Origin: an uncultured Anaerolineaceae bacterium
Lineage (GTDB): Bacteria > Chloroflexota > Anaerolineae > Anaerolineales > Anaerolineaceae
DNA length: 48,940 nucleotides
Assembly (NCBI GenBank): GCA_938020565.1
Contig: CALIHP010000038.1
Location: forward strand, 1-48,940
Direction of reading: 5' to 3'
Part shown: one piece after another, positions 41,851 to 48,940 of the stretch
Layout of the letters: every line of letters begins with the position of its first letter
How positions within the stretch are numbered: position 1 is the first letter of the stretch
Translations under genes and position numbers: made by a program
The notes under the pieces: generated by a model
Told to the model about the DNA's origin: nothing
Seen by the model: only the letters and a program-made list of their open reading frames with translations
The model's database searches: none

Positions 41851-42544
41851 ATGGCGAATGACGCGGGAAAGATGCTGACGGATTTAGCCGGCGATCTTTT
41901 AGGCGGCGGCAAGCTGGATTTGGGATCGATTCTGGATTCGGCGAGCGGACTTCTCGGCGGGGGAACGAAGTTCCCGACGATGAGCGCGGCGAACTGGTCG
42001 AAGCTGATCGCGAGGTTCCGATCGAACGTTCCGGAAAATATTACCACGCGCTGGCTCGTCAACGCGCTTGACGTTTCGCAGTCGACAGTTGAGTCGTCGG
42101 TGCTGCCCGTCGCTGGAGCTGATGGGGATCGTTCGCAAGGATGGAAAATCGACGAGGCTGGCCGATTCGCTCGGAAGCGAGTCCGGTTATCGCGCCGCGG
42201 TAGCGAAAATTCTGAAAGCCGAGTATCCGGAGGAGCTTTTGGCGATGGATTATTCGACGAAATCGGCCCAATCGAAGATCCAGAGCTGGTTCGAACGCGC
42301 GAGCGGCGAATCGGAGTCAAAGGCCAAAACGATGGCAAATTTGTACCTGACGCTTCGGAAGGAATATGACGAAGGCGATTCCGCCGCGCCGACGTCTTCG
42401 TCTTCCTCGACTTCGAAACGAAAGGACGGCGGCGTCAGCCTGACGGTCAAGATCAACTTTAATTCGAAAGCGCAGGCGTCGGCGTTCGTCGATTTGTTCG
42501 GCGAACTGGCTCAGGAGCTGAAAGAAAAGCTTGCGAAGCTATAA
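41851..42544 (+). pseudogene. Frameshifted DUF5343-like gene
   Basis: Two overlapping frames encode one protein. Frame one (41851 to about 42108, 86 codons) gives a Gly-rich start and RFRSNVPENITTRWLVNAL then SQSTVESSVLP. One extra base (G 42109) later, the second frame continues with SLELMGIVRKDGKSTRLADS and ends at 42544. The joined product is about 230 residues. The layout (short helix-turn-helix with Leu-Gly-Ile-Val, then a YRAAVAKILKAEY region and a Phe/Leu helical part) resembles DUF5343. Junction sequence is CTG CCC G TCG. A real inactivating indel, an assembly error and a programmed +1 shift at CCC-G are all possible. Confidence 0.7.
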
Positions 42545-42583
42545 TCGATTTACCGCGTCTGGACGAGATGACGGAAGCGCATC

Positions 42584-44071
42584 TCAGGGGAGACTGGACG
42601 AGAGGAGCAACAGCGCGACCGTGATCAGCGCGATCAGCGCCGCCGCTCCGATCAGCTCGATGCGTCCAAATCGGAACTCGCGGGGGACCGCACGGAACGG
42701 CGAGCCGAATTCAAACGTGATCGCGTTCGTCGGAGAATCAGGCTGGCATTCGCCGCACTGGACGCATTCGGCCGGATCGGAAATACAGCCGAGCTTAGCC
42801 GAGATCGCGCCGGTCGGACAGCGATCGGCGCAGGCTTCGCTTTCGACGCAGGCGTCCAGATTGACAATTCGTTTCAGCAGGCTGAATTTTGAAATCAGTC
42901 CCAGGAGCGCGCCGAGCGGACAGAGATAGCGGCAGTAGAAGCCGCGTTCAAAGCCGTTCAGAAGCATCAGGACGGCGAACGGAAGCAATCCACGCAGGAT
43001 AGTTTCCAGGTTTAACGGCTGGAGAACGCCGCCCTCGGCCATGTCGCGGACCGAGAGGACGCCGCGGCTGAAGAGCGCGATCGGGTCGAGATATAACGAA
43101 AACGTCAGCCGGACCAGCGCGAGGACGATCGCGCTCAGGAGCAGGACCGTTTTAAAGCGCATCAGTCCGCGGTTCGTTATCCGGCTTCCTTTCGGCCCGA
43201 AGATCGTCAGCAGCGTTCCCGTCGGGCAGACCCAGCCGCACCAGACCCGGCCGAAAACAACAGTTCCAAGCAGAACCAGCAGAGAGGGAAGATATGCCAG
43301 GGCGGCGGCGGGCCCGTTCGCCAACAGAACGATCAGCCCTTCGAACGGATTGATTCGCGAGAGGGCCGAAAGCGTTTCGTTTCCGAAGAGGTCGCCGACT
43401 GAGGTGACCGACACGAGCGCGCCGAAGGCGGCCAGAAAAAGCCAGCGGATGATTTGCCGGAGAGCGCTGCGGCGGCGCTGGGCGACCGCGGTTTCCATCC
43501 CGATTCCCAGTCCAACGTCCCGTTTCAGCGCGCCGGTCGGGCAGTATGGGATACAGACTTCGCAGTCGCGCCGTTCCTGACGAGGATTGACGCCGGGCAG
43601 CGTCAGACGGCGGTTTTTCGCTGAGCCTGAGAAGCGGAGAACGCCGCTCGATTTTTCGGCGCAGGCCCGGACACAAATCCCGCAATGAATACAGGCGCCG
43701 GGACCAGCGCGGTCGGAGACAAAGATCGGTCGTTCAACGCCGAGCGATGCGGCGAGCCGGCGGATTTTGGGCGCGTCCGGCGCGAGGCTGAGAAGGATCG
43801 CCGCGGCCTGTTTCCGCGCGTTGCGGACGGCGGCCGTTCCCGTCCGGATTCGGAGCCCATCGCAGACCGGCGTATCGCAGGCAGGAACGATTTTTCGCGT
43901 TCCGTCCGGGTACGTGACTTCGACGACGCAGACCCGACAGCTCCCGTCCGGCGTCAGGCCGGCCACGTCGCAGAAGGTTGGAATTTCGAACCCGTTCTCA
44001 CGGGCGGCGGTCAGGATCGAGACGGACCCGTCGACCGCGAAAGGTTTTTTATCGATCGTGATCCGGATCAT
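42584..44071 (-). CDS. Membrane iron-sulfur protein: NuoG-like 2Fe-2S domain fused to NapH-like ferredoxin
   Basis: 495 residues. Residues 1-80: plant/NuoG-type 2Fe-2S domain with Cys34, Cys45, Cys48 and Cys65. Residues 100-185: ferredoxin-like part with CIHCGICVRAC (127-137) and Cys170, 173, 177. Then about five membrane helices (208-228, 245-275, 305-325, 358-372, 472-490) with the NapH/NosR-type motifs WCGWVCPTG (278, 282) and CRYLCPLG (380, 384). A late two-cluster ferredoxin region has Cys408, 414, 418 and Cys436, 439, 442, but the fourth Cys of the last motif is Ser446. It likely passes electrons between cytoplasm and membrane. Its ATG overlaps the stop of the NuoF-like gene (ATGA). Confidence 0.8.
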   Translation of the reverse strand: MIRITIDKKPFAVDGSVSILTAARENGFEIPTFCDVAGLTPDGSCRVCVVEVTYPDGTRKIVPACDTPVCDGLRIRTGTAAVRNARKQAAAILLSLAPDAPKIRRLAASLGVERPIFVSDRAGPGACIHCGICVRACAEKSSGVLRFSGSAKNRRLTLPGVNPRQERRDCEVCIPYCPTGALKRDVGLGIGMETAVAQRRRSALRQIIRWLFLAAFGALVSVTSVGDLFGNETLSALSRINPFEGLIVLLANGPAAALAYLPSLLVLLGTVVFGRVWCGWVCPTGTLLTIFGPKGSRITNRGLMRFKTVLLLSAIVLALVRLTFSLYLDPIALFSRGVLSVRDMAEGGVLQPLNLETILRGLLPFAVLMLLNGFERGFYCRYLCPLGALLGLISKFSLLKRIVNLDACVESEACADRCPTGAISAKLGCISDPAECVQCGECQPDSPTNAITFEFGSPFRAVPREFRFGRIELIGAAALIALITVALLLLSSSLP

Positions 44072-47031
44072 AGCGGGTTCCTCTCTTTTGCGGTAAAGCG
44101 GCTTTTCGCGAAACGCGCGCGAAATTCAGCGGTGAAACAGGCGAGCGCGCTGAGGATCGGGAGCAGCGATTCGCGATGCGTCCGCGTTTGCGCGCCGTCG
44201 CGGATCCCTTCCGCGAGGTCGCGAAGCGCGACCAGGTCCCGGTCGTTTTTAAATTCTCCGGCGCAGAGGCGGTCGATCGATTTCAGCAGCGCTTCCAGCC
44301 CGAAGCGGTACAGATCGTTTTCACCGTCCGCGCGTTCGAGCGCGGCCTCGATGTCGGCGCGGACGCGTGTTAAAATATCGGTTGAATCGTCGAGCCATTC
44401 AATCGTTGTTTGCAGCGGACTGTTGATCGTTTCGAAAGCAGCTTCGTCCAGCGTGAGCTGGAACTGGTCGGTGGACAGGTAGCAGCCATGGCGGTCGCCA
44501 AGGCGGACGCCGGTGATTTTCTTCCTTGTTTCAAATGGAAGTGTGTTCATGGCCAGAACGTCGAGACGCCGACCGATCGGGATTTCCAGCAGCGCGTCGC
44601 TTCGTCCTGCGGTTCTGATCCTGACGAACTGCGTTCCGCCCGAGGATCGCGTTCCTTCAGCGGCGAACGCTGCCGCGCCGTCGCGAAAAATAACCGGCAG
44701 CGCGCAAACCGTCCGTACGTCGAGAACGACGGTTGGTTTGCCGTTGATTCCGGATTGGGTCGGATAGGGAGGGCGCTTTGTCGGCCGTGGCGATTTCCGG
44801 TTCAGCGCTGCGAGAATCGCGCTTTCGTCTCCGGCGGGCGTCGCTTCGTCGACGGCCTGAATTTCGACCTCGAAGCGCAGACCGCTATTGAGGAGGTTGG
44901 CCCCGATCAGGGTGTTGCTCTCCGCGTCGTGGATCGCCTTTTGGCAGACGCGTTTGGTATATGCCGCGCAGTTCTGCAGCGCAAGGATGCCTTTTCTTGC
45001 GCCGACCGTCCTTCCCGCGATGATCATGCCTTCAATGACAGCATGAGGCGCGCGTGAAAGGATCGCTTCGGCGGTTTCCGCGGCACAAATCGCGACAATC
45101 GTTTTCGGGACGGCTAATTCGGCCGCCGCCAACTCCATTTTCCGCCAGGTCGGGAAGCCGGCGCCGCCGCGTCCGCGAAGATGGGAGGCCTGAATCTCGC
45201 GCAGGTTCTCGTCCGGACGCGCCGTCAGCGCCCGGACAGCGCCTCGATAGCCGCCCTGATTCAACCAGGCAGAGAGCGATTCGGCGGAAATCGCAGCGAA
45301 ATCGTCGCTGATCAGGCGCGTTTGCTGCCGGATCCAGGGGATATCGCGATAGAGGAGATAGCGTTTCCCGCTTCGTCCATCGCGCATCAGGTATTCCGGC
45401 AAAACGACGCCGCCCGTGATCGTCATGTTCACGATCCGGTCGCAGTCGCTGCTGCGAAGCTGAGTATACAGGATCCCGGCTGGATCGATTCGCAGCGCAA
45501 CGCCGGTATCAGGAATTCCCAGCGCGGAGGAGAGGCTGACCTTAACATCGATCAGCCCGGCGGCTTCGCGGAGTTCAGCCGCGAAAGCCTGAGCGGCGCT
45601 GCGCATGTCGGACGATCCGTAAAGGACGAGGAGCTGCGGCCTGCCGGGCGGATTTACGGTCGAGCTTTTCACGAGAATTTCGTCGAATGCCTGATGAATT
45701 TTATTTGAATTTGCGGCGGTTGGCTCCCGTCGTTCGCTTTCTTCGGCGTCCGCTCCGTTCGAACGGAGCTCTCCAGCGTCGTTCAGCGCGAATAATTCGG
45801 CGACCGTCATGAATTCGCTTTCGTCGTCGGTTGATGCGGCGGCCTGCGGCCTGGGTCGAGGGGCGGGCTTCGTTTCCGCGACGGGCGTCAGCGCGCTGAA
45901 GAGGATTCGTTCTTTGATCCCCGGCGTTTCGAGAAGCTCCGCCGCGTCGGGACGGAATCCCGCCGTTCCGGGAATCAGGAGTGCGATTGGATCGGGAAGG
46001 TCTTCGTCCGAGCGCGACGCGATCGGCTCGTTCTCTGCGGCGAGATCAGTTAATTCTTTGACGGAGAGCGAACGCGACATGACGCCGGCGCTGTCCTGAT
46101 ACGTCAGCGCTTCGAGTATTTCGCCCTTGAGGATTGTCCTATGGACGATATTGACCGCGTCGTAGGCGCGGACGTTGATATAGATCGCTTCGGAAGGCGC
46201 GGTCAGAACGATCGGGCTCATCTCGCGTAAAAAGGAGCTTTCGAGTTTTTTGATATGCAGCCTGACCGGGAGATCTTCCTCGTCAACGGCTTTTTGCAGC
46301 GACGTGTAGAGCGCGATCGCGGCGGAAGCGGATTTCCCTTCCCCGGCGCAGATGACGAGATGATTCTCGTCAGCCGGATATTTCCGCATGATCTCGTTGG
46401 AGAGCGTGGTCAGCGCCGTTCGGACCGGCGAAGTCGCCGGCGGCGGCAGCGCGGGCGCGCGAAGCTCGTCGGGGGTCCGCCGCGCCTGTTTCCGCGAAAG
46501 GAAAGGGAATTTCGGTTCGTTTCCGCTGACAAAGACGGGACGTTCCGCCGTTGTCCGGGCGGGCGGCGGGGCCGGCCGCGCTGAGCCGGGCCGGACGGGG
46601 GATCGTTTTACTGAGCGAATGATCCGCTGCGTTTCTTCGTCCTGCTCCTGGAGGCGGCGGATAAAACGGTCGGTCAGCGCGCCGCAGCGGTCCGGCGTAA
46701 CGCGCGATTGAAGTTCATGCGTCGGAAGAAACAGGACGATCGCCGGCTGATCTTCCAGGTCTGTCCCGTCGATTTCGCGGAGAACGACGCGGATATCGGC
46801 GCCGCGCTCGTCGATCGCGCTTTCGAATGAAGTGAAAACGTTGATCGAGTCGACCGCTCCGGCCCCGTCCCAGACGCAGACGACGACCGTCGGTTTTTCA
46901 TGATCAAAATCCATCCAGACTTCTGATTTCAGCTTCTCCAACGCCGCGTACGTCGCGTAGCGGATTTCGAATTTCGGTGCGTCGGACGAAGCGTTGGATG
47001 GCGTTGGGTTGGTTGGCGTGGGCTGGTTCAT
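44068..47031 (-). CDS. NuoF-like protein with three thioredoxin-ferredoxin-like domains, cofactor ligands lost
   Basis: 987 residues. Three domains (about 46-128, 220-312, 462-548) have the layout of the thioredoxin-like 2Fe-2S domain of HndC/NuoE-type proteins, e.g. ENHLVICAGEGKSAS and DEEDLPVRLHIKKL, but none keeps the four cluster Cys. Residues 555-790 align with NuoF: LRGRGGAGFPTW (618-629) is kept, while the FMN/NADH segment, normally CNADEGEPGTFKDR, reads CAAETAEAILSR (649-660). GINGKPTVVLDVRTV (761-775) and an SLBB region follow. The C-terminal N3-cluster domain (880-980) lacks the ESCGxCxPC cysteines. Linkers are Pro/Ala-rich. ATG 47031 is used; 31 further upstream codons lack a ribosome-binding site. 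Confidence 0.72.
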   Translation of the reverse strand: MNQPTPTNPTPSNASSDAPKFEIRYATYAALEKLKSEVWMDFDHEKPTVVVCVWDGAGAVDSINVFTSFESAIDERGADIRVVLREIDGTDLEDQPAIVLFLPTHELQSRVTPDRCGALTDRFIRRLQEQDEETQRIIRSVKRSPVRPGSARPAPPPARTTAERPVFVSGNEPKFPFLSRKQARRTPDELRAPALPPPATSPVRTALTTLSNEIMRKYPADENHLVICAGEGKSASAAIALYTSLQKAVDEEDLPVRLHIKKLESSFLREMSPIVLTAPSEAIYINVRAYDAVNIVHRTILKGEILEALTYQDSAGVMSRSLSVKELTDLAAENEPIASRSDEDLPDPIALLIPGTAGFRPDAAELLETPGIKERILFSALTPVAETKPAPRPRPQAAASTDDESEFMTVAELFALNDAGELRSNGADAEESERREPTAANSNKIHQAFDEILVKSSTVNPPGRPQLLVLYGSSDMRSAAQAFAAELREAAGLIDVKVSLSSALGIPDTGVALRIDPAGILYTQLRSSDCDRIVNMTITGGVVLPEYLMRDGRSGKRYLLYRDIPWIRQQTRLISDDFAAISAESLSAWLNQGGYRGAVRALTARPDENLREIQASHLRGRGGAGFPTWRKMELAAAELAVPKTIVAICAAETAEAILSRAPHAVIEGMIIAGRTVGARKGILALQNCAAYTKRVCQKAIHDAESNTLIGANLLNSGLRFEVEIQAVDEATPAGDESAILAALNRKSPRPTKRPPYPTQSGINGKPTVVLDVRTVCALPVIFRDGAAAFAAEGTRSSGGTQFVRIRTAGRSDALLEIPIGRRLDVLAMNTLPFETRKKITGVRLGDRHGCYLSTDQFQLTLDEAAFETINSPLQTTIEWLDDSTDILTRVRADIEAALERADGENDLYRFGLEALLKSIDRLCAGEFKNDRDLVALRDLAEGIRDGAQTRTHRESLLPILSALACFTAEFRARFAKSRFTAKERNPL

Positions 47032-47103
47032 CAGGTTTCTCTCCGCGAATGGGATAGTGCAAATTTGAAGCCAAAGTCCGGCGATGAAGCGGGAAAGGAT
47101 ATG

Positions 47104-47133
47104 AAAAGACCCCACGCGCGGCATGAGGTCTTT
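47104..47133 (-). terminator. Terminator after the repeat-domain surface protein
   Basis: AAAGACC and GGTCTTT form a 7-bp stem around CCACGCGCGGCATGA, followed on the minus strand by TTTTCATATCC. It lies about 18 bases after the stop at 47151. Confidence 0.6.
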
Positions 47134-47150
47134 CTGCGATGCGTCCCGGT

Positions 47151-48940
47151 TTACGGAACGACGAATTTCATTTCCTCGGTCATCAGGTTCGTTTCCTTAT
47201 TCTGAACCTGCCACGTGTATTCGCCGGCGGGCAGGTTTTCGGTCAGGACAAACGACGCCCCGCCTTTGAAGCAGCCCACGCGCTCATCCGTGCAGACCAG
47301 ATCGGAATAAATCGTCTCGGCTTTATTCGTCGTGGATTTTAACTTCAGCGCATACGTAAACGTTTCGGCGTTGGCGGTTCCGGTCGGAAGCGTCCAGCTG
47401 AAATACGGGCGCTGGGCGGTCGTCTGGCCTTCGGTCGGATACAACCCGGTCATCGGCAGGTCCTGATCGGTGACGTTGAACGTCAGCGTCGTCGCCGTTC
47501 CGGCCGTCCCGTTTTCGCTCTTGGGGGTCAGCGTCAGGCGGTACCCATCGGCTGGCGCGATTTCGTCGAAGACGATGGTACAGTTTTTATTGTTGCAGTA
47601 GGCCGTCTGGCGGTCGAGCGTCGTTTCAAGGAGGGTCGCGCCGGACGCGTCGGTAATCTTAACGTCGTAATATTTGACGGTTTCGCCCTGATCGACCCAG
47701 CTGATCGCGGCTTCTGAAACGTGCAGCTTGCCCTCATTCGCAGGCGCGAGAAAGCGCGTTTCGCTGGCCGTTGTTGAATTCGGATCGCTTCCGGTGGGGC
47801 GGATCGTGAGCGGCGATGTGGTCGCGACGGTTGCCGGCGTCGTGCTGTACGTGACCCAGGACGAACCGTCGCCCCAGTTCACGCCGGTCGCGGATCGCGC
47901 GGCGACGTAAATCCGATAGCTCCCGACGGCGGGATAGGTGAATCCCGGTGTCGCGGAACAGCTGTACGCGGAGCAGACCGACGAGGAGACGTCGCTGGAG
48001 AAGATTTCAGCGCCGGAACTGTTATAGACTTTGATCGTGTAACTCGACGCTCCGACGATCGGACGCCAGCTCAGCGTCAGCGACGCATCGGTCACCGTTC
48101 CCGACGGCGAGAAGATAGCCAGCGTGTTGTAATTGTTGGCTGGCGGCGGGGCCGGCGGCTGATAATACGTTGTCGTCCGGATTTCGATCGGCGCGGACCA
48201 GTTGCTGAGCGAATTGTCGCTTCGTCCGCGGACACGCCAGTAATACTTTCCGGCCGGCAGGTCAACATAGGCGTTAAAGGTCACGCGGTTATTCGCGAAA
48301 GTAAGCTCGGACGTTTTCCGTTTCTCGTCCATCACGACCCGCTTGTCTTCATTGTAGATCTGGACGTTGTATTCCTTAACGCCGTCACGAACGTCGTCGA
48401 AGACGAAGCTGACCCAGCGGCGGTTATTAATATATCCGCTTGGCAGGATGCCGCCCGGGGTCGTGATATTCGGATTGACGCGGAATTCCATGTTGTCGGA
48501 AACGGTTGTCCTGCTGCCGTTGTTGTACGCAGTGACGTTCCAGGTGTACTTTCCTTCGATCGGGAGCGTCGTCGTCAGCGAACAGCTGTCGCTTCCGCAG
48601 GCGGGATCGGTCGCCGGAAGATCGGCCGTGCCGGTATCATTCCATTCGTTCTTCCAGAACACGCGGTATTTCGTCGTGTCGGACGAAATTTTCCAGCTGA
48701 ACGTCTGCGTTCGCGTGGTGTATTCGGCGTTCGGGCTGATCAGGATTGGTTTCCCCGGCGCGGGGATTTCGGTCGCGGTCGGCGTGTTGGTCGGCGGGGC
48801 AACCGGCGTACTCGTCGGCGGCGTAACCGGCGTATTCGTCGGCGGCGTAACCGGCGTATTCGTCGGCGGCGTAACCGGCGTGTTGGTCGGCGGCGTAACC
48901 GGCGTGTTGGTCGGCGGCGTAACCGGCGTGTTGGTCGGCG
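47151..48940 (-). CDS. Secreted multi-domain (Fn3/Ig-like) protein, 5' end outside window
   Basis: Partial: the frame runs open to the window edge. From the edge it encodes six or more PTNTPVTP-like repeats (a Thr/Pro linker), then at least five tandem Fn3/Ig-like domains to the C-terminus. Four of them carry a close Cys pair in the same place before a conserved LP-G-Y-W-V strand: CGSDSC, CSAYSC, CNNKNC and CTDERVGC. Such disulfides suit an extracytoplasmic protein. It ends with a domain containing LPAGEYTWQVQNKETN. Probably cell-surface binding or scaffolding; the ligand is unknown. A signal peptide or catalytic domain could lie beyond the window. Confidence 0.78.
   Translation of the reverse strand, partial: PTNTPVTPPTNTPVTPPTNTPVTPPTNTPVTPPTNTPVTPPTSTPVAPPTNTPTATEIPAPGKPILISPNAEYTTRTQTFSWKISSDTTKYRVFWKNEWNDTGTADLPATDPACGSDSCSLTTTLPIEGKYTWNVTAYNNGSRTTVSDNMEFRVNPNITTPGGILPSGYINNRRWVSFVFDDVRDGVKEYNVQIYNEDKRVVMDEKRKTSELTFANNRVTFNAYVDLPAGKYYWRVRGRSDNSLSNWSAPIEIRTTTYYQPPAPPPANNYNTLAIFSPSGTVTDASLTLSWRPIVGASSYTIKVYNSSGAEIFSSDVSSSVCSAYSCSATPGFTYPAVGSYRIYVAARSATGVNWGDGSSWVTYSTTPATVATTSPLTIRPTGSDPNSTTASETRFLAPANEGKLHVSEAAISWVDQGETVKYYDVKITDASGATLLETTLDRQTAYCNNKNCTIVFDEIAPADGYRLTLTPKSENGTAGTATTLTFNVTDQDLPMTGLYPTEGQTTAQRPYFSWTLPTGTANAETFTYALKLKSTTNKAETIYSDLVCTDERVGCFKGGASFVLTENLPAGEYTWQVQNKETNLMTEEMKFVVP
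48770..48940. repeat. 24-bp tandem repeat encoding Thr/Pro units
   Basis: About six to seven copies of a 24-bp unit (GGCGTAACCGGCGTGTTGGT plus CGGC, with few variants: GTATTC, GTACTC, GTGTTG) run to the window edge. On the minus strand each unit encodes PTNTPVTP or a close variant. The last copies are identical, which suggests recent expansion. Confidence 0.9.

Noticed and set aside
47032..47124. 31-codon N-terminal extension of the NuoF-like protein
   Set aside because: Overlaps the terminator of the upstream gene; ATG 47031 has a GAGAG-type site before it.
48770..48940. CRISPR array at the window end
   Set aside because: Units are 24 bp, directly adjacent without unique spacers, and lie in frame within a coding sequence.

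Overview
The window looks like chromosome from an anaerobic member of the Chloroflexota, probably class Anaerolineae. This is inferred from gene content only: an Agl23-like glycosyltransferase fused to NHL repeats, a decarboxylase of the mevalonate type, a Thr/Pro-linker surface protein, PadR/HAAS regulation, frequent TTG/GTG starts, and no outer-membrane genes. The backbone is GC-rich. Promoters that can be read share a TAAAAT or TATAAT -10 box.

Left part (1-23.1 kb) is mostly housekeeping: TraX-like membrane protein, ClpC unfoldase, an EF-G-like GTPase with an altered G4 motif, PPK2, an orphan GAF histidine kinase, a methyltransferase, a three-gene DUF3990/DUF3791 module (a possible toxin-antitoxin system), MiaB, MutS2, a lipoprotein, a minus-strand group (nitroreductase, PRTase-like protein, M19 dipeptidase, membrane protein), a beta-lactamase-fold serine hydrolase and the glycosyltransferase-NHL fusion.

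Middle part (23.1-32.7 kb) mixes remodelled DNA with core genes. A strong promoter followed at once by two hairpins and a T-run suggests a very small RNA. Next come an AlbA_2-type regulator, the last 58 codons of a sodium-pump decarboxylase beta subunit, and a truncated second AlbA_2 gene. An MBL hydrolase, a J-domain protein and RNase J follow. Then comes an AT-rich island holding an orphan DpnI-type endonuclease, decayed coding fragments, tRNA-Gly(CCC), a DUF1232 protein and an unknown 374-residue protein.

Right part (32.7-48.9 kb) holds an M20 amidohydrolase, a lone peptide-type solute-binding protein, a DUF554 protein, tRNA-Leu(CAG), an autoregulated-looking PadR/HAAS pair, a mevalonate-pathway decarboxylase with an AEC transporter, carbamate kinase, a frameshifted DUF5343-like gene, and a translationally coupled redox-like pair. 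That pair is the most unusual content: a 987-residue protein with three thioredoxin-ferredoxin-like domains and a NuoF-like domain that have lost essentially all cofactor ligands, followed by a membrane protein carrying a NuoG-like 2Fe-2S domain and NapH-like ferredoxin motifs. The window ends inside a 24-bp tandem repeat at the 5' side of a secreted multi-domain protein.
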